DNA from: Ruminococcus sp.
GTDB taxonomy: Bacteria > Bacillota > Clostridia > Oscillospirales > Ruminococcaceae
Assembly (NCBI GenBank): GCA_017534595.1
Contig: JAFXVY010000027.1
Coordinates: 1 to 49,198 of the forward strand
DNA length: 49,198 nt
Direction: 5' to 3'
The translations under genes and the position numbers were made by a program. This document shows positions 12,782-21,969 of this stretch, piece by piece; within the stretch, counting starts at the first letter, position 1, and each line of letters starts with the position of its first letter. Below the pieces are notes generated by a model that saw only the letters and a program-made list of their open reading frames with translations, had not been told where the DNA came from and searched no databases.

Positions 12782-15691
12782 GTGAGCAGTTCCTCTAAGA
12801 GCTTCATTGAGCGTATCTATGCTTTATTCCCGGGCAGGAAGATCTATCTGCTCGTCTTTCTCATACCCGTTCTGGTAATGTATATCGCTTATGCGACCTT
12901 TGGGGTGCATCCGTTCGGGAACAATTCGGTGCTGGTGCTTGACCTCAACGGGCAGTATGTGTATTACTACGAAGCCCTGAGAGACGCTTTCTGGGGCGAC
13001 GGCAGCCTTATGTACGACTGGTCGAGGAACCTGTCGGGTGAGATGTTCGGCATCTTCGGATATTATCTGGCGAGCCCGTTCATGCTGGTGATCTGCCTGT
13101 TGCCGAGGACGTGGATGTGCGGAGCTATCGAGGCGATGCAGCTGTTAAAGATCGGCTGCGCCGCCGTGACCTTCGCGTTCTTCATCAGGAAGCGCCGCGA
13201 TCCCTCGAACACGGCGATGATCGTATTCAGCAGCTGCTATGCGCTGATGAGCTATATGATAGTTCAGCTGATGGACCCCATGTGGCTGGACGGGCTGGTG
13301 CTGCTTCCGCTTATCTGTCACGGCTGCCACAGGCTGATAGACGAGGGGCGGATGGTGCCCTATATCGTGCCGCTGGCGCTGATGTTCATAGCGCATTTCT
13401 ACATCGGATACATGGTGGCGTTTTTTACGTTCATGTATTTTGTGTATGTATGCCTGAGCAAGGAGGGGAGGATACTTCCCAAGCACTTTGCGCTGAGGGT
13501 GATACAGGCGATCGCTGCGACGGCGGTTGCGGTGATGTGCGCGGCGATAGTGCTGATACCGGTATACAAGTCTTTGAGCCTCGGAAAGCTTGAATTCACC
13601 ACTCCGAACTGGTCTCTGGCAACGCAGTTCGATTTCCTGACCTTCTTCACGAAGCTGTTCCCCATGAGCTATGACACGGTTTATCCGACGGGTCTGCCGA
13701 TGGTCTACTGCGGGACGGCTGTGCTGCTGCTGGTGCCGCTGTTCTTCATGAACAGCAGGATCTCAATGAAGGAGAAGGTATCCAAGGGTCTGCTGGCGGC
13801 GGCGCTGGTGATCTGTATGTATGTCAAGCCGGTGGACATCGTGCTGCACGGGTTCCAGGTGCCCAACTGGCTGCCTTACAGGTACTCGTTCTGCTTCTCG
13901 TTCGTGCTCCTTTTAATGGCCTACCGCGCCTGGGAGGAGTCGGACGGCTTTACTGCCAAGGAGATAGGCGGAGTGTTCACGGCTTTGTTCGTGTTCCTGA
14001 TCTGGTGCGAGCGGGAGGGCTACGGGCACTTCAAGCTCTTTGAGGGCAGGGGCGACGGCGAGCAGAGGCACGGCGTTATGCAGGGGATATGGTTCGCTGC
14101 GATAGCGCTGGGCGTTTACTTTGCGCTGATCTACCTGTGGAAGAAATACAGGGGGAAAAAGGTGCTCTCTGTGGTGATCTGTCTGCTGGTGCCCTGCGAG
14201 CTGCTTGTGAACTCGATGGACACGCTGCACAAGGTCGATGTTGATGTGTCATACAGCAAGTACGATTCCTACGAGCCCTACATGAGCGACACGAGAGACG
14301 CGATAGAGGCGCTCAAGCAATACGATGACGACCCGTTCTACCGGGTAGAGTCCACCTTCCACAGGACGGTGAACGACCCGATAGGCACGGGGTATTACGG
14401 GATCTCGCACTCAAGCTCGACGATGAACTCGCCGGCTCTGACGATGCTTCATCAGCTTGGGTACGCTTACGGCGGGCATTATGTAAAGTATGACGGTGAG
14501 ACGATACTGACCGACGCGCTGTTTGATATCCGCTACCTGATGACCAAGGAAGAGCACGCGGAGAACCGCAAGGGACGCTTCAAGGACGGGCGCAGCGCGA
14601 TACCGGACGAATATCCTCTTGCGACACACGTAGACGAGCAGGAGGCGCTTTACAAGTTCTACAAGAACCCGTATTCGCTGAGCCTGGGTATGGTCGCGGA
14701 TCCGTCGATACTGAATGTATCGTTGCTCGATCACGATCCGTTCTTCAATCAGACGCAGATCTTCAACTCGATGATCTCCGATGAAGCGAACTACACCTAC
14801 TTCCACAAGCTGAGACCCTACAAGATAGAGACCGAGAACCTGAGAAAGGTAACGCTTGTGGACGGTCATGTGAAGTATCAGTTCGAGGATACGAACAAGG
14901 CGGAGTGCCACATCGACTACGTTGTCAAGATGGACAGGACGAGTCCTCTGTACTTCTTCCTGCCGACCAAGTACGAGAGAAGCTGCAACATCTGGTATCA
15001 GCCCGAGGACAAGTATCAGGCGGGCGAGACGATAATGGAGTACGGCGGGCAGTTCTTTGTGGGCGACAACTACTCGATACTGAACCTCGGCGTATTTGAC
15101 GGGGGGGATTCGGTAAGGATAAGAGTAACGATCTCCAACGACGAGAATGCGGCCTACTGGCTGGAGGAGCAGATCTGCACCTTTGACTTTGCCGAGTTCG
15201 AGAAGGCGGACGCGATACTGAAAGAGCGCTGCTGGAACGTGACTGTACACGAGGACACCTATGTTGAGGGCACCTGCAAGGCAGAGGCCGGGCAGTATCT
15301 GATGACGACGATACCTTACGAAGAGGGCTGGCAGATCACGGTAAACGGCAAGGATGTCAAGCCGGAGAAGTCCATGGACACGCTGATAACGATACCTCTT
15401 GAAGAGGGTGAGAACACGGTAACGATGAAGTTCTCGCCGAACTATCACAAGCTGGCGATAATTGTTTCGATAAGCGGACTGGCAGTGCTTCTGCTGCTGA
15501 TGTTGATTGAATACCGTGAGGGGAAGCTTCTGAAGAAGATCTTTGCCAATCAGGAGAAGCAGATAAATGCGGCGGAGGCTGCCGGGAAGCCGGAAGAGGC
15601 TGGTCAGCCGACGGAGGAGAGTATCAGGAAGCTGGTGGAGGAATCGAAGTCGGATGACGGCGGGGGAGAAGACGACCAGCCGGAAGAATAG
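12782..15691 (+). CDS. yfhO: YfhO-family membrane glycosyltransferase
   Basis: A 969-residue multi-TM protein of the YfhO family (GT-C fold). After the first TM the conserved loop contains LDLNGQYVYYYEALRDAFWGD with the acidic residues expected at the active site, then YDWSRNLSGEMFG. About 12 TM segments fill residues 20-480. A large extracytoplasmic domain (about 490-900) follows, then a last TM (about 905-925) and an acidic Glu/Gly-rich cytoplasmic tail. It should transfer sugar from the lipid carrier made by the upstream CsbB-like enzyme to a wall polymer such as teichoic acid. The start GTG abuts the previous TAA and uses the AGGAGAG inside that gene, so translation is coupled. A long 3' hairpin module begins at the stop codon. 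Confidence 0.93.
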   Translation: MSSSSKSFIERIYALFPGRKIYLLVFLIPVLVMYIAYATFGVHPFGNNSVLVLDLNGQYVYYYEALRDAFWGDGSLMYDWSRNLSGEMFGIFGYYLASPFMLVICLLPRTWMCGAIEAMQLLKIGCAAVTFAFFIRKRRDPSNTAMIVFSSCYALMSYMIVQLMDPMWLDGLVLLPLICHGCHRLIDEGRMVPYIVPLALMFIAHFYIGYMVAFFTFMYFVYVCLSKEGRILPKHFALRVIQAIAATAVAVMCAAIVLIPVYKSLSLGKLEFTTPNWSLATQFDFLTFFTKLFPMSYDTVYPTGLPMVYCGTAVLLLVPLFFMNSRISMKEKVSKGLLAAALVICMYVKPVDIVLHGFQVPNWLPYRYSFCFSFVLLLMAYRAWEESDGFTAKEIGGVFTALFVFLIWCEREGYGHFKLFEGRGDGEQRHGVMQGIWFAAIALGVYFALIYLWKKYRGKKVLSVVICLLVPCELLVNSMDTLHKVDVDVSYSKYDSYEPYMSDTRDAIEALKQYDDDPFYRVESTFHRTVNDPIGTGYYGISHSSSTMNSPALTMLHQLGYAYGGHYVKYDGETILTDALFDIRYLMTKEEHAENRKGRFKDGRSAIPDEYPLATHVDEQEALYKFYKNPYSLSLGMVADPSILNVSLLDHDPFFNQTQIFNSMISDEANYTYFHKLRPYKIETENLRKVTLVDGHVKYQFEDTNKAECHIDYVVKMDRTSPLYFFLPTKYERSCNIWYQPEDKYQAGETIMEYGGQFFVGDNYSILNLGVFDGGDSVRIRVTISNDENAAYWLEEQICTFDFAEFEKADAILKERCWNVTVHEDTYVEGTCKAEAGQYLMTTIPYEEGWQITVNGKDVKPEKSMDTLITIPLEEGENTVTMKFSPNYHKLAIIVSISGLAVLLLLMLIEYREGKLLKKIFANQEKQINAAEAAGKPEEAGQPTEESIRKLVEESKSDDGGGEDDQPEE

Positions 15692-15909
15692 ACCCAACCG
15701 CGACAGCGAATTGGGGTCAAGGGGACTCGGTCCCCTTGCGGGGGTCGAGGGGGCAGAGCCCTCCTCGCAGGGTCAAGGGGCAGAGCCCCTTGCAGAGCTC
15801 GAGACAGAGTCTCGTTCGGAGCGTTAGCTCCGATTACGGCTCCGCACAAAGCTGCTCACTAAACAAACAAAGGCGCTGCGCCCATAATCCAAAGGGCGCA
15901 GCGCTTTTT
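15690..15909 (+). repeat. 3' hairpin module, long copy (six hairpins plus terminator)
   Basis: Begins at the yfhO stop codon with a GACCCAA.../TTGGGGTC hairpin, then runs through AAGGGGAC/GTCCCCTT, GAGGGGGC/GCCCTCCTC, CAAGGGGC/GCCCCTTG, CGAGAC/GTCTCG and CGGAGC/GCTCCG hairpins, then CGGCTCCGCACAAAG and the stem AGGCGCTGCGCCC (15871) / GGGCGCAGCGC (15894) with T5. The short copy at 4055-4174 has the same first and last blocks with only one middle hairpin. Confidence 0.8.
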
Positions 15910-16280
15910 GTATTTATACTGTGTTGGGGGGACAATAATTCGCAGCGCCGTCAGCACACACTGTCACCTGCAGGCACAGAAACAGAGAGCGAGCACCGCG
16001 AGCGAACGTTTTTCGTCCGGCTCCGCAGAATGAGGCGGTTCTGAGAAGCACGCTCGGAACTATGTTTAGACCGAAAGATTGGCTCCCGCCCTATCTCGGG
16101 GGCTTTCCGATCGCCCCCGATCCCCTTCGGGTGACACACTTCTGTGTTTGGATATATAGCCTTGTTCAGCCCGCCGTCAAACCGAAATGCTTTTCTGAAC
16201 TCAATATGCCAAAGGGGGAACTGCGCCGTCCGCGCCGAGGACCGGGGGCACATTTTTCTTACAAAAATCATACAAATCTA
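15910..16280. other. Gene-free stretch with remnant repeats
   Basis: No gene is supported. GGGGGACAATAATTCGCAG and the following CGCCGTCAGCACACACTGT (about 15926-15965) match, in reverse orientation, 44343-44392, which also flanks a GGCGCTGCGCCC terminator. It is therefore part of the same repeat family. CGGGGGC/GCCCCCG (about 16098-16120) forms a short hairpin. The remainder shows nothing recognisable. Confidence 0.5.
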
Positions 16281-16310
16281 TTGACAACTTCCTATCGGAT
16301 ATTGTATAAT
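16281..16310 (+). promoter_or_regulatory. SigA promoter
   Basis: TTGACA (16281-16286), 18 bp, TATAAT (16305-16310), about 58 nt before the ATG at 16369. Confidence 0.85.
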
Positions 16311-16368
16311 ATTACCGACAGGTCTCGCGCTTTTTGCGGGGTCGGTATTCCTTTGGGGAGATGATGTG

Positions 16369-17157
16369 ATGAGTAAACTTGATACTGATATGAAAAAGCT
16401 CACCAATGCCGGAAGCGCCGCTTTGCTGCTCGCTTCGGTCGCTTTTGTCGCTGCGCTCGGAGGCGTGCTGCTCGAGCCGATAGGGTATTTTATACATGAT
16501 ATCGTCTACGGGAAGGACGTCGGCGTATTCTCGGGGAGATCGTGGTATACTTTCTTTACCGGCTATGACAAGCATATTATTATATTTCTCGTTTCTCTGG
16601 CCGCGCTCTGCATCTGCATATCCGCGCGCAGGCAGAGGCGTATCGGTGCCGAGGCGGGGGCGCTTTTGTCATTTGCCTCCTTCGGGACGCTGATCGCTTC
16701 GATAACTACCGTGGCGAGCGGGTCGGAGGGCGGAACTCTTGAATACACCTGGGCGACGGTGCTTGTCCCCGGGCTTGAGGAGGAAATGGTGCAGGCTGAC
16801 CGCGTTATGGCGGTGCTGTATTATGTGCTGCCGATCACGGCCTCGGGACTTATGCTGATACTCGGGCTGATACTGCTGGTGAGAGCCGAGGTATCGAGCT
16901 TCTTCGTGGCCTGCCCGACAAATGAGGGGATACTCTCGTCGTCGAGCACCAAGGAGGCGGCGGAGCTTATCGAAAAGGCTGAGAAAAAGGCGGAGTACGC
17001 TATCCTGAACGAGAATGCCGAGATACCGGCGGCGGAGGGGCTGACAGTGCCGGAGCCGGCAGAAGAGCCGGAGCAGGAGGCTGTGTCTCAGCCGGAGGCA
17101 GAGCAGGTATCCGGGACGAAGGAGAAGCACAAGAAACTGAAAAAGCCCAAAAAGTGA
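16369..17157 (+). CDS. Four-TM membrane protein with charged tail, unknown function
   Basis: A 262-residue protein with hydrophobic segments at about 16-40, 68-85, 98-118 and 143-168. A cytoplasmic tail of about 90 residues follows, rich in Glu, Ala and Pro and ending in a Lys run (EKHKKLKKPKK). No family recognised. I chose ATG 16369 rather than GTG 16366 because GGGGAG (16355-16360) then has a spacing of 8 nt. It is flanked by its own promoter and a strong terminator (17170-17203), so it is probably monocistronic. The Lys-rich end could bind lipid head groups or nucleic acid; that is a guess. Confidence 0.75.
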   Translation: MSKLDTDMKKLTNAGSAALLLASVAFVAALGGVLLEPIGYFIHDIVYGKDVGVFSGRSWYTFFTGYDKHIIIFLVSLAALCICISARRQRRIGAEAGALLSFASFGTLIASITTVASGSEGGTLEYTWATVLVPGLEEEMVQADRVMAVLYYVLPITASGLMLILGLILLVRAEVSSFFVACPTNEGILSSSSTKEAAELIEKAEKKAEYAILNENAEIPAAEGLTVPEPAEEPEQEAVSQPEAEQVSGTKEKHKKLKKPKK

Positions 17158-17169
17158 AATATGGCTGTA

Positions 17170-17203
17170 GGGCCCGCAGGAACGCCGTTTCTGCGGGCCT
17201 TTT
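17170..17203 (+). terminator. Rho-independent terminator
   Basis: Stem GGCCCGCAG / CTGCGGGCC followed by TTTT, directly after the membrane protein gene. Confidence 0.9.
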
Positions 17204-17253
17204 GCGCTGTGGGGAGGGCAGGGGGACTTTTTGCGTTTTGGAGTGAAAAATGC

Positions 17254-17282
17254 TTGCAAAATGTCTCCGGATGTGGTATAAT
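17254..17282 (+). promoter_or_regulatory. SigA promoter of the lipoprotein gene
   Basis: TTGCAA (17254-17259), 17 bp, TATAAT (17277-17282). The predicted transcript start near 17289 argues against the in-frame ATG at 17291 and for an internal start. Confidence 0.8.
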
Positions 17283-17347
17283 AACTGTGTATGCAGGAAC
17301 AAGGGCGGATAGGCTCGGAGTTCACGGGAAGGGCAGGTGCGGCAGGC

Positions 17348-18703
17348 TTGAAGAGAATGATAGGGTGCATCGCGGCGGCTATGATGCTCAGCGGGTGTAC
17401 GACCCTTAACTTCGGCGTAGATACGCTGCTTGCGGCTCCCAAGCTCACCGAGGAGCAGTCGGCGATACATGAGGCGCTGATCGCTGCCGTCGGGAACAAT
17501 CTGACGCTGAAATATCCGAAGAACGGCTCCAACCGTTCGGCATACGTTATTGCGAACGTTGACAGCGAGCCCGGCGACGAGGCGATAGTCTTCTATGAGT
17601 ACACCGGGGATTCCGCCGAGGAGGGACTGCGGGTAAATCTGCTCGACAAGGCTACTGACGGCAGCTGGATCTCGGTCAAGGAGATCGCGGGTGCGGGCAA
17701 GGAGGTCGATCAGGTCATCCTGACGCGGATGGGCCCGGACAGCAGCCAGTATTTCCTGGTGGGGTATCAGACCCTTTCGGGTGATGAGAAGGCGCTGGAG
17801 ATCTACAGCTACCGCAGCGGGGACTTCACCCGTATAGGTACGACGACCTATTCGGTGCTCGAGACCTTTGACATAAACGGTGACGGCACCAACGAGCTCG
17901 TTACCATAAGGCGGCAGACCAACACCGAGACGGGGCAGGTCACAAGCAAGGCGGCTCTGCTCGAGCTGAAGGTGGAGCAGGGTGAGGACGGCACGGAGAC
18001 CGAGGAGGTCACTCTGAGCCAGTCGATAGATATGTGTGACAATGTGACGTCCTACGCGAAGGCGAAGGCGGGCAGGCTTGCAGACGGCAGGCGGGCGCTC
18101 TACGTTGATTCGGTCAACGGGGAGGGTCAGTTACAGACGGAGCTTGTATACTACCGGTACTCGGCGCTGCAGAACCCGATGCAGCTGAGAAGCGAGAAGC
18201 TGCTTCCTGTATGCACGAGGCCGACAGGCTTTTACAGCACCGACATCGACGGTGACGGGATAATCGAGATACCGTCGGTGAAGCCGATGCTGGGATACGA
18301 GAACGCCGTGACCGAGGAACAGGTCTACCTGACGAACTGGACGGTCTACAAGGACTTCTACGAGCTGGAGACGAAATACTCGGGTTATTACGATGTTTCG
18401 GACGGCTACGCGATGATGTTCCCGAGCCGCTGGGCGGATCAGGTGACGGTCAGGAAGGACGCATCCACGGGGGAAGCGGTATTCTACAAGTACGGCGGGG
18501 ACATAAACGCCGACATGACCGAGCTTATGCGGGTCGCCGTGGCGGCGAAGCAGCAGTCGGAGTCGTATCTGTTCGACGGGTATGTGACCGTAAAGAGCGC
18601 GGGTCAGCTGGACTATCTGGTCAAGCTGCCGACAAACAAGCGCGAGCAGCTGATACTGACGATAGACGAAGTCACAAACAATTTCTATATCGCGGGAAGC
18701 TGA
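17348..18703 (+). CDS. Secreted lipoprotein with Asp-rich calcium-site-like repeats
   Basis: About 451 residues. After a short basic start comes MIGCIAAAMMLSGC, a lipobox, so the mature protein should be attached to the outer face of the membrane by Cys. The body is beta-rich and repetitive with DINGDGTNEL and DIDGDGIIEI, which resemble FG-GAP/VCBS or dockerin-like calcium loops; there is no enzyme signature. The start is uncertain: TTG 17348 with AGGGCAGG upstream, or ATG 17357. ATG 17291 would leave almost no leader after the promoter and bury the signal peptide. It sits 52 nt before a response regulator and kinase pair and may act as an accessory sensor or be co-regulated with them. Confidence 0.75.
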   Translation: MKRMIGCIAAAMMLSGCTTLNFGVDTLLAAPKLTEEQSAIHEALIAAVGNNLTLKYPKNGSNRSAYVIANVDSEPGDEAIVFYEYTGDSAEEGLRVNLLDKATDGSWISVKEIAGAGKEVDQVILTRMGPDSSQYFLVGYQTLSGDEKALEIYSYRSGDFTRIGTTTYSVLETFDINGDGTNELVTIRRQTNTETGQVTSKAALLELKVEQGEDGTETEEVTLSQSIDMCDNVTSYAKAKAGRLADGRRALYVDSVNGEGQLQTELVYYRYSALQNPMQLRSEKLLPVCTRPTGFYSTDIDGDGIIEIPSVKPMLGYENAVTEEQVYLTNWTVYKDFYELETKYSGYYDVSDGYAMMFPSRWADQVTVRKDASTGEAVFYKYGGDINADMTELMRVAVAAKQQSESYLFDGYVTVKSAGQLDYLVKLPTNKREQLILTIDEVTNNFYIAGS

Positions 18704-18755
18704 GCGGTCGTGACAATGCAAATTATATAAGAAATAAAGCAGGGAGGTCAATAAT

Positions 18756-19451
18756 ATGAGAAAAGTTCTGGTATGCGAGGATGAGGAATCCATCAGAGAG
18801 TTCGTGGTGCTCAACCTGACAAGGAGCGGCTATCAGGTAGTCGATGTGAACTGCGGCGAGGATGCCATCAAGGCCTTTGAGGAGGCTGACGGCGAGTTCG
18901 ACGTGGCGCTGCTCGACATCATGATGCCGGGCATCGACGGGCAGCAGGTCTGCAAGAAGTTCCGCGAGAGATCGGATACTATGGGAATAATCATGCTTTC
19001 GGCCAAGTCGCAGGAGATGGACAAGATCAGCTCCCTGATGAACGGTGCCGACGACTATATCACCAAGCCCTTCTCGATCTCTGAGCTGGTGGCGAGAGTG
19101 GACGCCGTTTGCAGGAGGGTAAGTATGTCCCATGCGAAGCCGGAGGCTGCCTCGACTATCACCTCGGGACCCTTCGAGCTCAATCTCAAGAGCAGGACCG
19201 TTTCCAAGAACGGCGAGACGGTAGACCTTACACAGGTGGAATATCAGATCATGGAGTATTTCTTCAAGAATCAGAACACCGCTCTTGACCGCACAAGCAT
19301 ACTCAACCATATCTGGGGCGAGAGCTACTACGGCGACGACAAGATCGTTGACGTGAACATCAGGCGCATAAGAATGAAGATCGAGGACGAGCCCTCGAAC
19401 CCGAAATACATACAGACCATCTGGGGCTACGGCTATAAGTGGAGCACCTGA
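18756..19451 (+). CDS. OmpR-family response regulator, WalR/PhoP-like
   Basis: A 231-residue response regulator. Acidic pocket EDEE 8-11, phospho-acceptor Asp54 (LLDIMMPGIDG), MLSAKS and YITKPFS complete the receiver. The winged-helix DNA-binding domain ends in VDVNIRRIRMKIEDEPSNP and TIWGYGYKW, a WalR/PhoP-type C-terminus. The ribosome site GGGAGG is good and the kinase gene follows after 27 nt. The WalR family binds TGTWAH-N5-TGTWAH boxes; two such boxes occur upstream of the NlpC/P60 gene in this window (46275-46311). Whether this is the genome's WalR or a PhoP-type paralogue cannot be settled without the full genome. Confidence 0.93.
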   Translation: MRKVLVCEDEESIREFVVLNLTRSGYQVVDVNCGEDAIKAFEEADGEFDVALLDIMMPGIDGQQVCKKFRERSDTMGIIMLSAKSQEMDKISSLMNGADDYITKPFSISELVARVDAVCRRVSMSHAKPEAASTITSGPFELNLKSRTVSKNGETVDLTQVEYQIMEYFFKNQNTALDRTSILNHIWGESYYGDDKIVDVNIRRIRMKIEDEPSNPKYIQTIWGYGYKWST

Positions 19452-19478
19452 CTAAACTAATGCCTGGGAGAGCTTGAC

Positions 19479-20972
19479 TTGACAAATAAGGTACATCACG
19501 GCAGACACAGCGTTACAAGGCACTGGCTCATAAACACTATGGGCACGGTGGTCGTAGTTCTGCTGATAATAGAGATACTGCTGATACTTGCGGTGAGAAG
19601 CTACTATTACAGCGCCGCGAGGCAGTATATGACCTCAAAAATGAATATCGTCTACAACGCCGTGATGCAGACTGCCGACGACACGACCAAGAACTACAAC
19701 GCCGAGATACGCGAGGTGGTCGAGACCTATGCCGACAAGGACAAGGTGGAGCTCATGGCGGTAAAGACCGACGGGAGCATCGACATTACCTCGTCGGGGT
19801 TCTCGCCGTCGGATCAGGTGAGCCTCGAGGATTACGAGGCTGCCAAGAAGGCTGCGAGCGGCACCGCTTCGGCTGTGTTCGAGCTGCCCTCGGGCGAGAA
19901 GGTGATCGCTGTCACCTCGATGATAGCTCCGAAGGGGAGCGAGTTCGAGGCGCTGAGAATGGTCTCGTCGATGAAGGGTGTGGACTCGCAGATACTGTTC
20001 GTGATAATGATAATCACGGCGGTGGTGATCGCGGTAGTGCTGGTCATCTTCTTCTCGGGTATGTTCTTTATACGGTCGATCGTTTACCCTGTTATCAAGA
20101 TCGGCGAGATCACGAGGAAGTATGCGAAGGGAGATTTCTCGGAACGTATCGAGAAGCGCACCGATGACGAGGTCGGCGAGCTCTGCGATTCGATAAACTA
20201 CATGGCGGCCGAGCTTTCAAATACCGAGCAGATGAAAAACGAGTTCATATCCTCGGTATCGCATGAGCTGAGGACGCCGCTGACGGCTATCAAAGGGTGG
20301 AGCGAGACGCTCACCACGATCGGCGACGACAAGGAGACCTTCAAGAAGGGTATGCGGGTCATCACATCCGAGACCGAGAGGCTCTCGCAGATGGTTGAGG
20401 AGCTTTTGGACTTCTCGAGGATCCAGGACAACCGCTTACAGCTTCAGATGGCGACTATCGACATACTTGCCGAGCTGGGCGAGACGGTGCTGATCTATCA
20501 GGAGCGTGCGCGGGCGCTGGGCATCAAGCTCGATTACTATGAGCCGGAGATGCTGCCGTTCGTTTACGGCGACAAGAACAGGCTGAGGCAGGTATTCATC
20601 AATATAGTTGACAACGCGATAAAGTATTCGGACAAGGGAGACACGGTCTCCGTCGAGGCTTACGAGCAGGGCGGAGAGATCTGCATTTCCGTTTCCGATA
20701 CGGGTATCGGCATATCGAAGGACGATCTGCCGAGGATAAAGACCAAGTTCTTTAAGGCGAACCACACGCGGCGCGGCTCGGGCATCGGGCTGGCGGTAGC
20801 GGACGAGATCATCGCCCGCCACGGGGGTACGCTTACAATAAACAGCGAGCAGGGCGTCGGAACGACGGTGATGATAACCCTGCCCTATGAAGAACAGAAC
20901 AAGAAGCAGGACGACAAGGATACCGTCAACGTTGAGCTGATAAGCAACGACGTAGAGACGGCGGACAAGTAG
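19479..20972 (+). CDS. Sensor histidine kinase, WalK/PhoR-like
   Basis: A 497-residue kinase. TM1 about 20-40, an extracytoplasmic sensor of about 130 residues (single PAS-like size), TM2 about 171-198, HAMP about 199-250, and the H-box SSVSHELRTPLTAIKGW with His262. Its catalytic domain has N-box NIVDNAIKYSD, G1 SDTGIGIS and G2 RRGSGIGLAVA. There is no cytoplasmic PAS domain, which differs from Bacillus WalK. The start is TTG 19479, supported by GGGAG 8 nt upstream. A short acidic/Lys tail follows the catalytic domain. YqhQ begins only 12 nt after its stop, so kinase, yqhQ and prmC are probably one transcript. Confidence 0.92.
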   Translation: MTNKVHHGRHSVTRHWLINTMGTVVVVLLIIEILLILAVRSYYYSAARQYMTSKMNIVYNAVMQTADDTTKNYNAEIREVVETYADKDKVELMAVKTDGSIDITSSGFSPSDQVSLEDYEAAKKAASGTASAVFELPSGEKVIAVTSMIAPKGSEFEALRMVSSMKGVDSQILFVIMIITAVVIAVVLVIFFSGMFFIRSIVYPVIKIGEITRKYAKGDFSERIEKRTDDEVGELCDSINYMAAELSNTEQMKNEFISSVSHELRTPLTAIKGWSETLTTIGDDKETFKKGMRVITSETERLSQMVEELLDFSRIQDNRLQLQMATIDILAELGETVLIYQERARALGIKLDYYEPEMLPFVYGDKNRLRQVFINIVDNAIKYSDKGDTVSVEAYEQGGEICISVSDTGIGISKDDLPRIKTKFFKANHTRRGSGIGLAVADEIIARHGGTLTINSEQGVGTTVMITLPYEEQNKKQDDKDTVNVELISNDVETADK

Positions 20973-20984
20973 AACGGAGGAAAG

Positions 20985-21944
20985 ATGGCTAAAAAGGATC
21001 CCTCGCTGGGTGAGGAAAAATTCAAATCAAAGATAGGCGGTCAGGCGGTCATAGAGGGCGTCATGATGCGGGGCATCGACAAGGCGTCGATGGCGAACCG
21101 GCTGCCAAGCGGAGAGATAGATCTCGAGACCTGGCCGATACGCGGAGGCAAGAATACTCCGTGGTACAGGAAGGTGCCGTTCATAAGAGGCATTTTCAGC
21201 TTCGGTATCTCTCTGGCAGACGGGTACAAGTGCCTTATGCGGTCCGCCGACAAGCAGATGGTCGATGATGAGGAAGAGGAGCCCTCGCGCTTTGAGAAGT
21301 GGCTCACTGACAAGCTCGGTGACAAGCTGATGCCGGTGATCTCGACGATCTCGATAATAATAGGTCTGGGTCTGGCGATACTGCTGTTCATCATGCTGCC
21401 GACGCTGATACTCAAGCTGGTGGAGCAGTTCGTTGAGCTGCCGTCGATAGTGAGGAATATCCTCGAGGGTGTGATGAAGATAGGCATTTTCATCGGGTAC
21501 ACCGCTTTGACGGGGCTGTCTAAGGATATGAGGCGGCTTTACGAATATCACGGTGCGGAGCACAAGACGATAGCCTGCTACGAGCACGGCAGGGAACTGA
21601 CGGTGGAGAATGTGAAGGAGCACTGCCGGTTCCATCCGAGATGCGGTACGAGCTTTGTTTTCCTCGTGCTGTTCATAAGCATATTCGTGACGACGATATT
21701 TCGGCTGAGCTGGGAGAACGTGCTGCTGCGCGTGCTCTGCAAGCTGGCGCTGCTGCCGGTGGTAATGGGTATATCCTATGAGATCATCAGGCTGGCGGGA
21801 AAATACGACAACATTGTAATGAGGATAGTTTCGGCGCCCGGGCTCTGGATACAGCGAATAACCACCAAGGAGCCGGAGGCTGATGAGATAGAGTGCGCGA
21901 TAGCGGCGCTCAAGGCTGTCATTCCCGAGGAGGGGGAGAGCTGA
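20985..21944 (+). CDS. yqhQ: YqhQ-family (DUF1385) membrane protein
   Basis: A 319-residue DUF1385 protein. Family hallmarks are IGGQAVIEGVMMRG near the N-terminus, RKVPFIRGIFSF, and the central YEYHGAEHKTIACYEHG followed by HCRFHPRCGTSFVFLV. The His/Cys residues in the latter are suggestive of a metal site. Three to four TM segments are predicted (about 115-145, 165-180, 222-245 and 250-270). The molecular function is unknown. In many Firmicutes it lies beside prmC and prfA, and prmC does follow here after 25 nt, though prfA is missing. A good GGAGG precedes the ATG. Confidence 0.92.
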   Translation: MAKKDPSLGEEKFKSKIGGQAVIEGVMMRGIDKASMANRLPSGEIDLETWPIRGGKNTPWYRKVPFIRGIFSFGISLADGYKCLMRSADKQMVDDEEEEPSRFEKWLTDKLGDKLMPVISTISIIIGLGLAILLFIMLPTLILKLVEQFVELPSIVRNILEGVMKIGIFIGYTALTGLSKDMRRLYEYHGAEHKTIACYEHGRELTVENVKEHCRFHPRCGTSFVFLVLFISIFVTTIFRLSWENVLLRVLCKLALLPVVMGISYEIIRLAGKYDNIVMRIVSAPGLWIQRITTKEPEADEIECAIAALKAVIPEEGES

Positions 21945-21969
21945 AAAAACACAGAGGGGGGTAATACGG

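Noticed and set aside
15910-16280. Small protein genes in the yfhO downstream gap
   Set aside because: Open frames there overlap repeats, lack ribosome sites and have no coherent composition.
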